Below are positions 26,141-35,343 of a stretch of DNA of 49,471 bases, one piece after another; position 1 is the stretch's first letter, and each line of letters starts with the position of its first letter. Position numbers and translations under genes: made by a program. The notes under the pieces are model-generated. The model did no database searches, was not told the DNA's origin, and worked only from the letters and a program-made list of their open reading frames with translations. The DNA is taken from positions 1 to 49,471 of the forward strand of contig CAUJDU010000088.1 in assembly GCA_963169585.1 (NCBI GenBank). The letters run 5' to 3'. The stretch is from Actinomycetota bacterium. GTDB lineage: Bacteria; Actinomycetota; Acidimicrobiia; IMCC26256; JAGPDB01.

Positions 26141-26743
26141 TTAACTTTTTGCGGGACGAATACTTAAAGCAGCTGCTATGGTAATCGAACCAACAAGGAT
26201 TCCATATAGTCCAACTATCCAAATAAAGGTCAAGCCACTTGAAATAGGCTGTCTAACTAGGAATACACCGATAACAAACGTAAGAAAAGAGCTAAATAGA
26301 GACAATACTTTAAGGCCCTTAGAGTGTTCGGATCTGATGGTGACAGCTAAATCAATAATGGCTTGTAACATCAAAATTAAACCTAATGTTTTAAGATAAA
26401 TTGCTGTAGTTACTACAAAGCCGCTACGTAACAGATATAAACCCACTCCAACTTCGACTACACCTAACAAAACTTTTAAGAACCAAAGGTTTTTACTATT
26501 TACTGACCGGAAGCCGTTAACAATGTCTAATGCGCCAATGATAAGGATAGAAATAGCAAAAACGTATGCCATAGCAACAAGTGTTATCTTGGGCCAAGCA
26601 ACAGATACGAATCCAAAAAGAAAAATCGCTATACCTCGGTAAAAGAATATTTGCCATAGCTCTCTTGAGTTATTTGCGTCTAACTCGAGAGAATCAATTG
26701 CAGTACCAACATTTGGACCATGCATGTTTTTATTTACGATCAT
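26141..26743 (-). CDS. HdeD-like (DUF308) membrane protein
   Basis: This 200-residue protein has six predicted membrane spans arranged as paired repeats. GIAIFLFGFVSVAWPKITL and LLGVVEVGVGLYLL resemble the DUF308 repeat of HdeD, an E. coli protein linked to acid stress; the function here is unknown. The ATG at 26743 has AGAGG 7 nt upstream and overlaps the stop of the preceding gene as ATGA. An upstream start at 26779 would extend into that gene without a ribosome site. Confidence 0.75.
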   Translation of the reverse strand: MIVNKNMHGPNVGTAIDSLELDANNSRELWQIFFYRGIAIFLFGFVSVAWPKITLVAMAYVFAISILIIGALDIVNGFRSVNSKNLWFLKVLLGVVEVGVGLYLLRSGFVVTTAIYLKTLGLILMLQAIIDLAVTIRSEHSKGLKVLSLFSSFLTFVIGVFLVRQPISSGLTFIWIVGLYGILVGSITIAAALSIRPAKS

Positions 26744-27384
26744 TTTGCAACCTCTGCTTTCTTCCATTCGGCAGCCCACTGCTGGTCGGAAGCATCAGCC
26801 GCAACTATCTGTGCGGCCATACCTGCCAGTGCAAGTCCGAGAGCAGCTAGTCGCCAGAACAATCTCTGATCACCTACAACTGCTAATGCGCCGTTTTCAA
26901 AATCTTGAAGATCTACAACGTTTATAAGCAGAAGTGTACCTGCAACTAGAAGACCTGCACCGGCAAAAGCTGTAATGATCAAGAGATATAAGCGAGGAGC
27001 TCTTATAACAAGCCCTAACAATACGAAGAAAACGCCCAAGACAATACCAACAGTCGCACTTAGTATTCCAGGACGGATACCAAACAGTTCGATAATTCCA
27101 CTACCAAGCCAAAATCCAACTACACCCATAAATAATAAGATGGCTGCACTGAAGTAAAGGTAGGCCAACAATGCTCCTAAGATCGCAAAAACAATCCCAA
27201 CAATGATGCCAAGAGTTGTACCTAAAAAGCTATCCCCCGTTATCAAGTGAACAGCTTGTGCACCAAGCCAGTAACCGGTAACCATTCCCCACAGCGGGAA
27301 AATAACTCTCATGGCACGATATCCATGAAAACAAAACACAGCCCCAACGCCTATTGCGAACAAAGCTAATATTATTTCAGTCAT
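26740..27384 (-). CDS. Seven-span membrane protein, TMEM198/DUF4203-like
   Basis: This 214-residue hydrophobic protein has about seven predicted membrane helices and Gly-rich turns such as LWGMVTGYWLGAQAV and GVVGFWLGSGIIELFG. The pattern resembles the DUF4203/TMEM198 family, whose role is unknown in bacteria. The start ATG at 27384 has AGGGGA 6 nt upstream. The C-terminal 20 residues are charged and probably cytoplasmic. It leads a three-gene set with the HdeD-like and two-span proteins. The family match is from memory of the pattern only. Confidence 0.65.
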   Translation of the reverse strand: MTEIILALFAIGVGAVFCFHGYRAMRVIFPLWGMVTGYWLGAQAVHLITGDSFLGTTLGIIVGIVFAILGALLAYLYFSAAILLFMGVVGFWLGSGIIELFGIRPGILSATVGIVLGVFFVLLGLVIRAPRLYLLIITAFAGAGLLVAGTLLLINVVDLQDFENGALAVVGDQRLFWRLAALGLALAGMAAQIVAADASDQQWAAEWKKAEVAK

Positions 27385-27447
27385 AGATTCCCCTATCGTT
27401 GATATCGCATGCCACTAAAGCCTCTTGATGACGACCTACTATATCAA

Positions 27448-28089
27448 TCATTTAGGCTTTTGGGCGTCACTGTCGGAATCACTGTCTAGAATCGTCTGAT
27501 TCTTTGTAACTGATAATGCTTCGTTTACCCTATTTAGTGCTCCACATGACATCTTAAATCCGGCATTACCAACCAAAAGAGCAGTACCTATAGATTTTGA
27601 CACAAGTGTCATTCCGAAATTTTGAATTTTTGTCAGCTGGTTTTCAACAGGCTCTTCAATCTCAATATCTTTGGATGTTTTTAGAGGGACTACGACACCT
27701 TTAACGTCTTGGCTAATATTTTGGATTTCTTGCTTACCTCTATTTTGTGCAACTTTTCCAAAAGTAGAAAAATTATCTCGGAATATGGAAAGCGAACCGA
27801 CCGCACCATCTAATACTTTTCGATTCTTCCTGTAGTCAATAAGAACATCATCGATACCAGGTTTAAGATATTTAGTAAAAAGATTTGAAGTTGTATTACT
27901 AGCTGAATCTTGGTCGTCAGTTAACAAGTCATTAGACACCTTTTCTTGGATGGTATTCGACTCTGGCTTGGCCTGACTTATAAGGAGTTCTATAACTGTT
28001 GAAGCATTATTTTTCACTAAACCATAGATCCCTATAGGAACATATATAATTATATCTTTTATACGTTCGAATTTAGATTGAGGTACCAC
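27448..28089 (-). CDS. Hypothetical protein
   Basis: I do not recognise this 213-residue protein. An N-terminal amphipathic or hydrophobic stretch (KDIIIYVPIGIYGLVK, about 11-26) is followed by a polar Ser/Asp-rich linker (50-70). Mixed helical sequence (RKNRKVLDGAVGSLSIFRDN) follows, then a second hydrophobic helix near 155-185 and an acidic Ser-Asp repeat at the C-terminus. It starts with GTG at 28089 with AAGGAT 6 nt upstream. It stands apart from its neighbours by about 63-74 nt. A lipid- or granule-associated role is only a guess. Confidence 0.55.
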   Translation of the reverse strand: MVPQSKFERIKDIIIYVPIGIYGLVKNNASTVIELLISQAKPESNTIQEKVSNDLLTDDQDSASNTTSNLFTKYLKPGIDDVLIDYRKNRKVLDGAVGSLSIFRDNFSTFGKVAQNRGKQEIQNISQDVKGVVVPLKTSKDIEIEEPVENQLTKIQNFGMTLVSKSIGTALLVGNAGFKMSCGALNRVNEALSVTKNQTILDSDSDSDAQKPK

Positions 28090-28163
28090 AGTTATCCTTC
28101 AATTTGAATACGCATTTTTAACTGACACGATAGACTTTAGCACGAAGGCCTTTTAACATAAAT

Positions 28164-28682
28164 CTAGGATAAATAAACTTGTTCCAGTAGATCTTGCTGT
28201 AGAAAAGTTAGCCAGTCATATATTTCCCGTAGAGCTATATAAGGATCTAAAGACTCCCCTTTTTGACCATCTTCAGAAATATTCAATCGAGTTCCCAATG
28301 CTAGACGTAAATCGTTTAAGCCCTTTAACCAACTCTCCGTTTCTTCAGGAGATAAAACTATAACCTTCATTTCGCCAGCATCCTTATCAGGAGTAGCGGG
28401 CGCTAATCGATCTAACGATCTTGTAAGTATTTCAAGAGTCGCGACACGAGACTCAAGCAATTCTGGATGAGCAAAAGCTGCCCATGTCATTTCTGCCGTT
28501 TCTTCTGTTGGGTCCAAATAGGCTCTTGGGAAAAGACGTTCACGTACAGGGTCTTCACCTAATGCCGGTGTTTCAATTATTGCCCGTAAGTCAGCAGCAA
28601 TATCAGCGAATACTTTTGCTTCGCTATCAAACAGATAAGCTTCAATTCCTTCAAGTGATACTGAAAACCGATTAGTTCTCAT
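28164..28682 (-). CDS. DUF2017-family protein
   Basis: This 172-residue, mostly helical soluble protein has the features I associate with DUF2017: a short N-terminal strand pair with FSVSLEGIEAYLFDSEAKVF, a conserved RLFPRAYLDPTEE segment, and a C-terminal helix with LNDLRLALGTRL and IYDWLTFLQQDLLE. In actinobacteria this family is encoded directly after clpS, as here (75-nt gap). The function is unknown, but the conserved pairing suggests a link to ClpS/ClpAP proteolysis. Confidence 0.82.
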   Translation of the reverse strand: MRTNRFSVSLEGIEAYLFDSEAKVFADIAADLRAIIETPALGEDPVRERLFPRAYLDPTEETAEMTWAAFAHPELLESRVATLEILTRSLDRLAPATPDKDAGEMKVIVLSPEETESWLKGLNDLRLALGTRLNISEDGQKGESLDPYIALREIYDWLTFLQQDLLEQVYLS

Positions 28683-28757
28683 TAGCTATCTTTCTTAGTA
28701 AGTAAGTCTGGTATTCGATAGAAAAATATTTTAGGCAAAATAAATAATGAATCATCT

Positions 28758-29048
28758 TTAGGAGTCCTTTTGCATTGTAGCCCATAGACCGTGCGCATGT
28801 AACCGACTCACATCCGTCTCACATGCATCCCGTCTACCCGAGACTACTGCAGCTTTTCCTTCTTCATGCACCTGCATCATTAGTTCTGTAGCTTTTTCTT
28901 TTGAGTACCCGAATAGTTTTTGTAATACATGTACGACATAACTCATTAAATTGACTGGATCATTCCAAACAATTACTACCCAAGGGGTATCGAGTAACCC
29001 ATCTAGATCGAGTTCTTGATCTACTAAAATGTCTGGAGATTCAGTCAC
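28758..29048 (-). CDS. clpS: ATP-dependent Clp protease adaptor ClpS
   Basis: ClpS delivers N-degron substrates to the ClpCP or ClpAP protease. The 96 residues have [20 protein letters not shown] (24-43), which forms the N-degron pocket with Asn-Asp, followed by [17 protein letters not shown] and AHGLWATMQ. The start is GTG at 29048 with AGGAGA 10-11 nt upstream. It lies 4 nt after nusB and before the DUF2017 gene. Confidence 0.95.
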   Translation of the reverse strand: MTESPDILVDQELDLDGLLDTPWVVIVWNDPVNLMSYVVHVLQKLFGYSKEKATELMMQVHEEGKAAVVSGRRDACETDVSRLHAHGLWATMQKDS

Positions 29049-29052
29049 TTTT

Positions 29053-29484
29053 CTAATTCTCCTGGTCAGTTACGGATTTATTGCCTGTTAGCAATTCTAC
29101 GCCACGAACTTTATGAGCGATAGTACCTAAAACGCCATTTATAAATTTTGGAGATTCCGAAGTTGAATATCTTTCGCTTAGCGATACAGATTCAGAGATC
29201 ACTGTTCCAACAGGAGTTTTAGCATCTCTTACTAGCTCTGTAATAGCCATTCGTAGCACTGCCCTATCCATTGCTGGCATTCGTTCTGTTGCCCAACCTT
29301 TAGAGTTTTCTGTGATCAGGCCATTAATTTTATCTTCAAATTCGACAAAACTATTTAGCAATTCAACTACATAGTTATCCGGCGCTACTTCAAGCGATTC
29401 AAGAGTTAAAGCAACTGATTGGCCTTTGGAATCTGATTCAAATAGTAGCAGTACAGCTCTTTCCCTTGAGTCTGTTTTTTTCAC
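29053..29484 (-). CDS. nusB: Transcription antitermination protein NusB
   Basis: NusB joins NusE (S10) on boxA RNA to form antitermination complexes on rRNA operons. The 143 residues are all helical and have the [17 protein letters not shown]-terminus and the C-terminal signature [13 protein letters not shown] followed by [14 protein letters not shown] and [10 protein letters not shown]. The start is GTG at 29484, with AGGAAA close upstream. It follows efp by 22 nt, the common efp-nusB order. Confidence 0.95.
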   Translation of the reverse strand: MKKTDSRERAVLLLFESDSKGQSVALTLESLEVAPDNYVVELLNSFVEFEDKINGLITENSKGWATERMPAMDRAVLRMAITELVRDAKTPVGTVISESVSLSERYSTSESPKFINGVLGTIAHKVRGVELLTGNKSVTDQEN

Positions 29485-29506
29485 TTTTCCTACTTTACAA
29501 TTTTTA

Positions 29507-30067
29507 TCAAACGCGGGTTATGTATTCCCCGGTTCTAGTATCCACCTTAATTACTTCACCTTGATCTACAAAAAGTGGAACTTGAACTATCAGTCCTGTT
29601 TCTAGTGTTGCCGGTTTCCTTGCACCCGATACTCGGTCGCCTTGAAGTCCGGGTTCAGTATCGGTAATAGTAAGTTCAACACTTGCGGGAAGCTCAACGC
29701 CTAAAGGTTCCGATCCGAACATAGGGATCATTGCGTTATCCGATTCTTTTAAGTATTTCCCAGAATCACCAACTTGGTCTGCAGATAAATTTAACTGGTC
29801 AAATGTTTCAAGATCCATAAAGATAAAGTTTTGTCCTTCACGATATAGAAATTGATAATCTCGCTTATCGACGTTGACCTGCTCTACTTTTACACCCGAG
29901 TTAAAGGTTTTTTCTAAGGTTCTACCTGTACGGAGATTCTTTAAAGTAGTCCTTACAAAAGCAGGACCTTTACCAGGTTTCACATGTTGAAAGTCTGTTA
30001 TTTGCATCAATCCTTCATCTAGATTGAGCACCATTCCATTCTTAAAGTCACTTGTAGATATTGCCAT
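29507..30067 (-). CDS. efp: Elongation factor P
   Basis: EF-P relieves ribosome stalling at proline runs. The 186 residues form the three standard beta-barrel domains. The tip of the domain I loop is KPGKGPAF with K33 at the position that is modified in many bacteria; no EpmA or YmfI gene is seen nearby. The C-terminal signature VDTRTGEYITRV is intact. It follows the aminopeptidase gene by 54 nt. Confidence 0.97.
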   Translation of the reverse strand: MAISTSDFKNGMVLNLDEGLMQITDFQHVKPGKGPAFVRTTLKNLRTGRTLEKTFNSGVKVEQVNVDKRDYQFLYREGQNFIFMDLETFDQLNLSADQVGDSGKYLKESDNAMIPMFGSEPLGVELPASVELTITDTEPGLQGDRVSGARKPATLETGLIVQVPLFVDQGEVIKVDTRTGEYITRV

Positions 30068-30121
30068 AAGGTATTAAATCATAGTCTAGTTAGGACCAGC
30101 GGGTCACAAAATATAGTCAGT

Positions 30122-31240
30122 TTAGATTACAAGCTGTTTTGGTGCAGTTGTCAATACCTCAGCACCCTCACTTGTTACATGAAGGGTATCTTCTATTCTG
30201 ACTCCTGCGATCCCTTCTATATATATTCCTGGTTCAACGGTTAAGATATGGCCCGATTGGGTCACATCGTCTCCAGCAGCTCTCACCCAAGGCTGCTCAT
30301 GGATATCTAAACCAACTCCATGTCCAGTTGAATGCGTAAAATATTGATCTACCCCAAAACCAGCTAGCGTATCTCTACAAGCAGCATCAATATCTGATAG
30401 CTTCACTCCGGTTTTAACAACGTTGCTTCCCTCGCTTTGAGCCTTTATTACCTGATTATACATTTCTTGTTGTTTGACGTCTGGTTCGCCAACACTTATA
30501 GTCCTTGTCATGTCAGAGCAGTACCCATCGACCACACAACCAAAATCGATAACGATCATTTGACCGGGTGTAATGTGCGTATCACTTGGTTGAGCATGAG
30601 GCAGTGCACCTCGAACACCGCAAGCCGTAATAGTATCGAAAGAGTTACCTTGTGCCCCTAGATCAATCATTTTCCGATCTAGAGCTCGTGCAAATTCTTT
30701 TTCAGTTGGGAGCTCTTTAAGAAATGGGAGCGTCTGTTCTAATGCATCATCGGCAATTCGACAAGCTGCACGGATCCGATCGACCTCCCCACTTTCTTTC
30801 ACCATTCGCACTCCTTCGACAATTCCATTAGTAGGAATAAAAGTGTTACTATCAAATTTAGAAATATAGGAATTTGCGCTAGCCCATGAAATTGTATCTG
30901 ACTCAAGTCCTATCCTTGAGCCCTCTGCAAATAGCTTTTGCAAAAGTATGAGCGGTCCTTCACCTTGTGAAGTAATCAAAATCTCTGCATCAACTCGCGA
31001 GCTTTCGAGCTCTTCTTTACTTTGAGTTATGTACCTACCGTCAGTAATAAATGTAATTGAATCTCGAGTTAGATAAACCAATCCATTGCTTCCAGTAAAT
31101 CCTGTTAAATATCGTACATTAGTAAGGTGCGAAACAATCAAACCATCTACATCATCAGGCATCACATTACGAACCTTGTCTGGCCTACCAGAATAATCAA
31201 TGGGCTTTAAGTCAGCTAATAATTTTGCGCTTTCAATCAT
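30122..31240 (-). CDS. Xaa-Pro aminopeptidase / M24 peptidase
   Basis: This is a 372-residue metallopeptidase of the M24B (pita-bread) fold. The N-terminal creatinase-like domain spans about 1-140. The two-metal site is recognisable as VIDFGCVVDGYCSDMTRT (two Asp), HSTGHGVGLDIHEQP (His), TVEPGIY (Glu) and GVRIEDTLHV (Glu). In this operon position actinobacteria usually have pepQ or pepP; the exact specificity is uncertain. It follows aroQ by 42 nt and precedes efp. Confidence 0.92.
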   Translation of the reverse strand: MIESAKLLADLKPIDYSGRPDKVRNVMPDDVDGLIVSHLTNVRYLTGFTGSNGLVYLTRDSITFITDGRYITQSKEELESSRVDAEILITSQGEGPLILLQKLFAEGSRIGLESDTISWASANSYISKFDSNTFIPTNGIVEGVRMVKESGEVDRIRAACRIADDALEQTLPFLKELPTEKEFARALDRKMIDLGAQGNSFDTITACGVRGALPHAQPSDTHITPGQMIVIDFGCVVDGYCSDMTRTISVGEPDVKQQEMYNQVIKAQSEGSNVVKTGVKLSDIDAACRDTLAGFGVDQYFTHSTGHGVGLDIHEQPWVRAAGDDVTQSGHILTVEPGIYIEGIAGVRIEDTLHVTSEGAEVLTTAPKQLVI

Positions 31241-31282
31241 TTACATACCTCGACTTTTTTGTTGCTTAGCTTAAATAACAGA

Positions 31283-31711
31283 TCATTTATTTAAAAGACG
31301 CGATATAGCAACACCAGCCAGAGTATATGAGTCTTTTTTAAAGCCTGCAATAACTCCATCGACAACAGGAGAGATCACAGATGTGTGCCGAAATTCTTCA
31401 CGAGCATGTGGATTGGAAAGATGAATTTCGATCTTTATATCTTCGTACATAGAAAGTGCATCACGGATTGCGTATGAATAATGAGTAAAAGCACCTGCAT
31501 TAATTATTAGGGCTTGGGTATTTCCTCGCGCTTGTTGAATGCGATCAATTATCTCATGTTCACTATTTGACTGGAAATCATCAACTTCAATACCAGGAAG
31601 CGCTTTCTTAACTTCATTAATACAATCTTCAAGAGTATTGTCACCATAAATCTCTGGTTCACGTACACCAAGAAGATTTAAGTTCGGACCGTTAATCACT
31701 AGAACACGCAT
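31283..31711 (-). CDS. aroQ: 3-dehydroquinate dehydratase, type II
   Basis: This enzyme dehydrates 3-dehydroquinate in the shikimate pathway. With ATG at 31711 it has 142 residues, the family norm. The motifs are VINGPNLNLLGVREPEIYG (Arg and Tyr of the active site), LIINAGAFTHYSYAIRDAL, and IEIHLSNPHAREEFRHTSV. A TTG further upstream at 31741 would add ten unconserved residues. The 71-nt gap after aroKB is larger than others here, so a local promoter is possible. Confidence 0.96.
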   Translation of the reverse strand: MRVLVINGPNLNLLGVREPEIYGDNTLEDCINEVKKALPGIEVDDFQSNSEHEIIDRIQQARGNTQALIINAGAFTHYSYAIRDALSMYEDIKIEIHLSNPHAREEFRHTSVISPVVDGVIAGFKKDSYTLAGVAISRLLNK

Positions 31712-31782
31712 ATGCACATTTTGACACAAAAATAGGATCAATACCGGGAAATTTAATGAACTCCCAGTTTATCTGTCTTTTT

Positions 31783-33381
31783 CTAGTTACTTTCAATAAA
31801 TCTTGTCAAAGTTTCTTTAACTATCGATTCATCAACACCGTCAACAAGTTCAGACCTACCAGTAGCTGTCATTAACACAAAAGCGAGAGATCCTGATGAT
31901 TTTTTATCTGAATACATCTTCTCAACCAATACTTTTACATCTCTGCACTCTTGTGGTATTTGAGAAGTGAGCTTCAATGAATCAATTAATCCAATAGCTT
32001 CTTCTTTTTGAGATTGCGAAATTCTTCCAATCGCAGTTGAAAGTTCTATACAGAATCTCAAACCTAAAGCAACAGCTTTTCCATGTGCTAATTCGTATTT
32101 AGTTAAATTCTCAATCGCATGAGCCAAAGTATGTCCAAGATTTAACGTTGCACGGAGTCCAGTTTTCTCTAACGGGTCTCTCGAAACCACATTTAGTTTC
32201 TGATTCATACAAGATCTAATTAGCCCGATTAGTACTTCAGAATTTCGATTTATCACCTGTGTGGATTGATCTTTTATTATTTTTGTTACAGTCTCATTTC
32301 CTAGAAGACCATATTTTACAACTTCTCCTAAACCACTTTGGAAATCGTCATCCGATAAAGTATCCAACACTTTAACGTCAGCAAAAATTAGTTTTGGCTG
32401 AAGGAAAGCACCGACAAGATTTTTTCCTACGTTCGAATTTATTCCACACTTTCCACCTATTGAAGAATCGACTTGGGCTAATAATGTTGTGGGTACTTGG
32501 ATTATATCAATACCACGGTGATAAGTAGCAGCAACAAAACCAGATAGATCTCCGACGACTCCACCGCCGAGTGCAATCACACAAGCTGAACGAGGAATAA
32601 CAGCCTCAAGCATTTTCTCAATCACATCCGTATACGATTGGAACGTCTTTGCCTTTTCGCCTTCAGGAACAACAATTTCGAGAACTTCTATTTTATTTTC
32701 ATCTAAAGATTTTGAAATCTGTTCTTTATATTCATTAGGAATAGATTCCTGAGTTATAAGTACAGCTCGACGATAATGCTTTATATATTGTCCCAAAGTC
32801 GATAATATGTTCTCTCCAACAACAATTGATGACGAAAGCTCACTATCGGCACCGCTTAACCTGTTGACTTGTCGAATAACGGCCTGTGTTACGTTTTGCA
32901 CATCGCGCCTAGAAGTTGCGATCGTTATATCAGCGGACAGTTCAAAACTACCGCGTCTGTCCATTAGTTGCTCATGTATCTTTTTATCTAGATCTCCACT
33001 CAGAAGAGGTCTATCATTAACACTATCGCCTTTGACTCTTTGAACTAAATCTTCTTCTAAAGCGCTAAGGTAAACAACTGTTCCGTATTTTTTCATCGCA
33101 GCTACATTGCGAGTATCCAAAACTGTCCCGCCACCGGTAGCAAGAACAAAAGATTTATCTTTTATGACGAGTTCATTTAGAACTTGTCGTTCAATTTCGC
33201 GGAATTTAGCTTCTCCGTGTTGGTCAAAATACCGAGAAATAGATTGATCGACACTTTCAGATATCGCTTCATCTAAATCAATGAATTTAATTCCTAAATC
33301 CAAAGCAACTGATTTTCCTACTGTTGTTTTACCAACCCCAGAGGGTCCAACAATAAATATATGTGGCTTATTTTGACTCAT
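31783..33381 (-). CDS. aroKB: Fused shikimate kinase / 3-dehydroquinate synthase
   Basis: One 532-residue protein carries two shikimate-pathway enzymes. Residues 1 to about 175 are shikimate kinase: P-loop GPSGVGKTT (12-20), the DLDE segment, and ATGGGTVLD. Residues about 185-532 are 3-dehydroquinate synthase: the NAD loop ALGGGVVGDLSGFVAATYHR, the metal ligands in LGEVVKYG, NLGHTLAHAIE and ELAHGKAVALGLR. The start is ATG at 33381, 2 nt after aroC; a TTG upstream has no support. In mycobacteria aroK and aroB are separate neighbours, so the fusion fits local gene order. Both halves look intact. Confidence 0.96.
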   Translation of the reverse strand: MSQNKPHIFIVGPSGVGKTTVGKSVALDLGIKFIDLDEAISESVDQSISRYFDQHGEAKFREIERQVLNELVIKDKSFVLATGGGTVLDTRNVAAMKKYGTVVYLSALEEDLVQRVKGDSVNDRPLLSGDLDKKIHEQLMDRRGSFELSADITIATSRRDVQNVTQAVIRQVNRLSGADSELSSSIVVGENILSTLGQYIKHYRRAVLITQESIPNEYKEQISKSLDENKIEVLEIVVPEGEKAKTFQSYTDVIEKMLEAVIPRSACVIALGGGVVGDLSGFVAATYHRGIDIIQVPTTLLAQVDSSIGGKCGINSNVGKNLVGAFLQPKLIFADVKVLDTLSDDDFQSGLGEVVKYGLLGNETVTKIIKDQSTQVINRNSEVLIGLIRSCMNQKLNVVSRDPLEKTGLRATLNLGHTLAHAIENLTKYELAHGKAVALGLRFCIELSTAIGRISQSQKEEAIGLIDSLKLTSQIPQECRDVKVLVEKMYSDKKSSGSLAFVLMTATGRSELVDGVDESIVKETLTRFIESN

Positions 33382-33383
33382 TT

Positions 33384-34538
33384 TTAACCGTCTAAACAAT
33401 CACGGAAGTTTTTGGCATTAGTTAAGAATTCTTTCATAGAATCTCCACCAAATTTTCTAAGTGCTTCACTAACGAGTGTCAATGCAACCATAGTTTCGCC
33501 TACAACCCCTGCAGCAGGTACGGCTGTAACATCTGTCCGTTCTTTGAAAGAGACGGTCTCTTGCTTAGTTTGAACATCGGTAGTTCTAATCACAGGACGA
33601 TTTAGTGATGCTAAAGGCTTCATCCATGCTCGACAAACAAGCAACGAGCCATTAGTGATTCCACCTTCCACCCCACCGGCACGCGAAGTTGGTCGGACAA
33701 AGTGGTTGTCTTCGTAAAGTATCTCATCATGAGCTGCGCTTCCCAACTTATATGCGTTGTCTACCCCGTCACCAATTTCGACGGCTTTGATAGCTTGAAT
33801 ACTCATTAAGCCTTGTGCCAATAGGCCGTCTATTTTTCGATCCCAATGAACATGTGAGCCAAGACCTTCTGGAACACCAAAGCCAAGTATTTCAACTACA
33901 CCTCCAAGTGAATCACCCTGTTTAGCTGCCGTTTTGATTTCTGTGATGATTTTCTGTGTGGAGTCTTCATCAAAACATCTAACTTCGTTGGTATCAATTT
34001 TTTCTAGATCTGCAAAGGTTGGACGTAGCGAATCTGGATTTATACGGGCTTGCCCAATTGATAGAACATGAGACATGATCTCTGTACCTAATTGGCGTAA
34101 AACTAATTTTGCAATAGCGCCAGCCCCAACACGAGCTGCAGTTTCACGGGCACTGGCTCTCTCTAGAACATTACGTGCATCATCTAAATCATATTTTCGC
34201 ATTCCTGCTAAATCTGCATGCCCTGGTCTTGGTTGAGTTAGTTTCTTGTTTGTTATCCCTTTAGCAACTGACATCTCGTCTTGCCATTTTGGCCATTCCG
34301 AGTTATGAATAACTATTGATATAGGCGAACCCAAAGTTACACCATGCCTTAGCCCACCCAATATTTCAATTTCATCTTGTTCAAATCGCATTCGTGGACC
34401 ACGACCATACCCAAGTCGACGTCTAGATAGCTCATTTGTAATATCTTCCAAATCGATTTCAAGACCTGAAGGTATACCTTCGAGTATGACATTAAGAGCC
34501 TTACCATGAGACTCACCCGCTGTTATATATCTAAACAT
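33384..34538 (-). CDS. aroC: Chorismate synthase
   Basis: This enzyme forms chorismate from EPSP using reduced flavin. With ATG at 34538 the protein has 384 residues and begins MFRYITAGESHGKAL, the conserved N-terminus. GRGPRMRFEQDEIEILGG, RPGHADLAGMRKYD, and SARETAARVGAGAIAK follow as expected. The start overlaps the end of the prepilin peptidase gene by 8 nt, with AAGG 5 nt upstream. An extension to 34574 has no conserved residues. Confidence 0.97.
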   Translation of the reverse strand: MFRYITAGESHGKALNVILEGIPSGLEIDLEDITNELSRRRLGYGRGPRMRFEQDEIEILGGLRHGVTLGSPISIVIHNSEWPKWQDEMSVAKGITNKKLTQPRPGHADLAGMRKYDLDDARNVLERASARETAARVGAGAIAKLVLRQLGTEIMSHVLSIGQARINPDSLRPTFADLEKIDTNEVRCFDEDSTQKIITEIKTAAKQGDSLGGVVEILGFGVPEGLGSHVHWDRKIDGLLAQGLMSIQAIKAVEIGDGVDNAYKLGSAAHDEILYEDNHFVRPTSRAGGVEGGITNGSLLVCRAWMKPLASLNRPVIRTTDVQTKQETVSFKERTDVTAVPAAGVVGETMVALTLVSEALRKFGGDSMKEFLTNAKNFRDCLDG

Positions 34539-35343
34539 TAAAACCTTGTACCCATTCACTAATCCATGGTGCAAACCATATTGCTAATACTGTTCCAGCC
34601 GCCAAAAAGGGACCGAAAGGTATTTTCATTTTACGACCTTTTTGTGTGATAACTGCAATTGCAATACCTACGAATGACCCGATGAAGAAAGAAATAAGCA
34701 TTCCCATGTAACTGACCATATATCCGAAAAACCCCATTGCGGCACCTAGAAATGGCGCCAATCGTACATCCCCAAAACCCATAGCTTTTCCATTGCTAGC
34801 AAACCAGATAATAAACAGAAAAACAAAATATGCCAAAGCGCAGACTGCAGAATCTATAAATCGATGGAAATCACCTGTGATCAGAACTGATAATCCAAGA
34901 AAACTTACCAATAAGATTCCAGATACATAGACTATTTTTTTCGGTAACAGTTTGGTATCAAAATCTATAGCACTTAGTGCTAACAATCCCGAGAAAAACA
35001 GGAGGAAGCCAATTGTATAAACGTGTAGCCCAATCAGAAAGACGCTAGCTACCCAAATAACTGCGTTGAACAATTCTATACATGGATACCGAAAAGAAAT
35101 TTTTGAAGAACAATTTCTACACTTCCCAGCTAGCAACATGTAACTCAGAATAGGAATATTATCTCTATTTGTGATTGGTTTTTTACAGCTCGGGCAATGT
35201 GAACCAGGTTTGAGAATAGACATGTTATTTGGAACTCTCCAAATAACAACATTCAAAAATGAACCAACACATAGACCTATAAGTCCAGCCAAGAAGGCCC
35301 AAAAGAATTGCCATTGTTGATGAGTTAAAATGTCAATTGTCAT
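34531..35343 (-). CDS. pilD: Type IV prepilin peptidase (A24)
   Basis: This membrane aspartyl protease cleaves prepilin leaders. The 270 residues include the N-terminal methyltransferase-like region GSFLNVVIWRVPNN, two zinc-binding pairs (C50, C53 and C75, C78), and about eight membrane helices. The catalytic aspartates are D127 (SAIDFDT) and D192 (GFGDVRLAP). With the zinc motif it is of the bifunctional type. It overlaps aroE by 11 nt and aroC by 8 nt, the same position as a prepilin peptidase in the mycobacterial aro region. The pilin-like genes at 45-49 kb are likely substrates. Confidence 0.93.
   Translation of the reverse strand: MTIDILTHQQWQFFWAFLAGLIGLCVGSFLNVVIWRVPNNMSILKPGSHCPSCKKPITNRDNIPILSYMLLAGKCRNCSSKISFRYPCIELFNAVIWVASVFLIGLHVYTIGFLLFFSGLLALSAIDFDTKLLPKKIVYVSGILLVSFLGLSVLITGDFHRFIDSAVCALAYFVFLFIIWFASNGKAMGFGDVRLAPFLGAAMGFFGYMVSYMGMLISFFIGSFVGIAIAVITQKGRKMKIPFGPFLAAGTVLAIWFAPWISEWVQGFNV

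Noticed and set aside
31712-31741. TTG start extending AroQ by ten residues
   Set aside because: The family N-terminus begins at the ATG at 31711, and the extension has no conserved residues.
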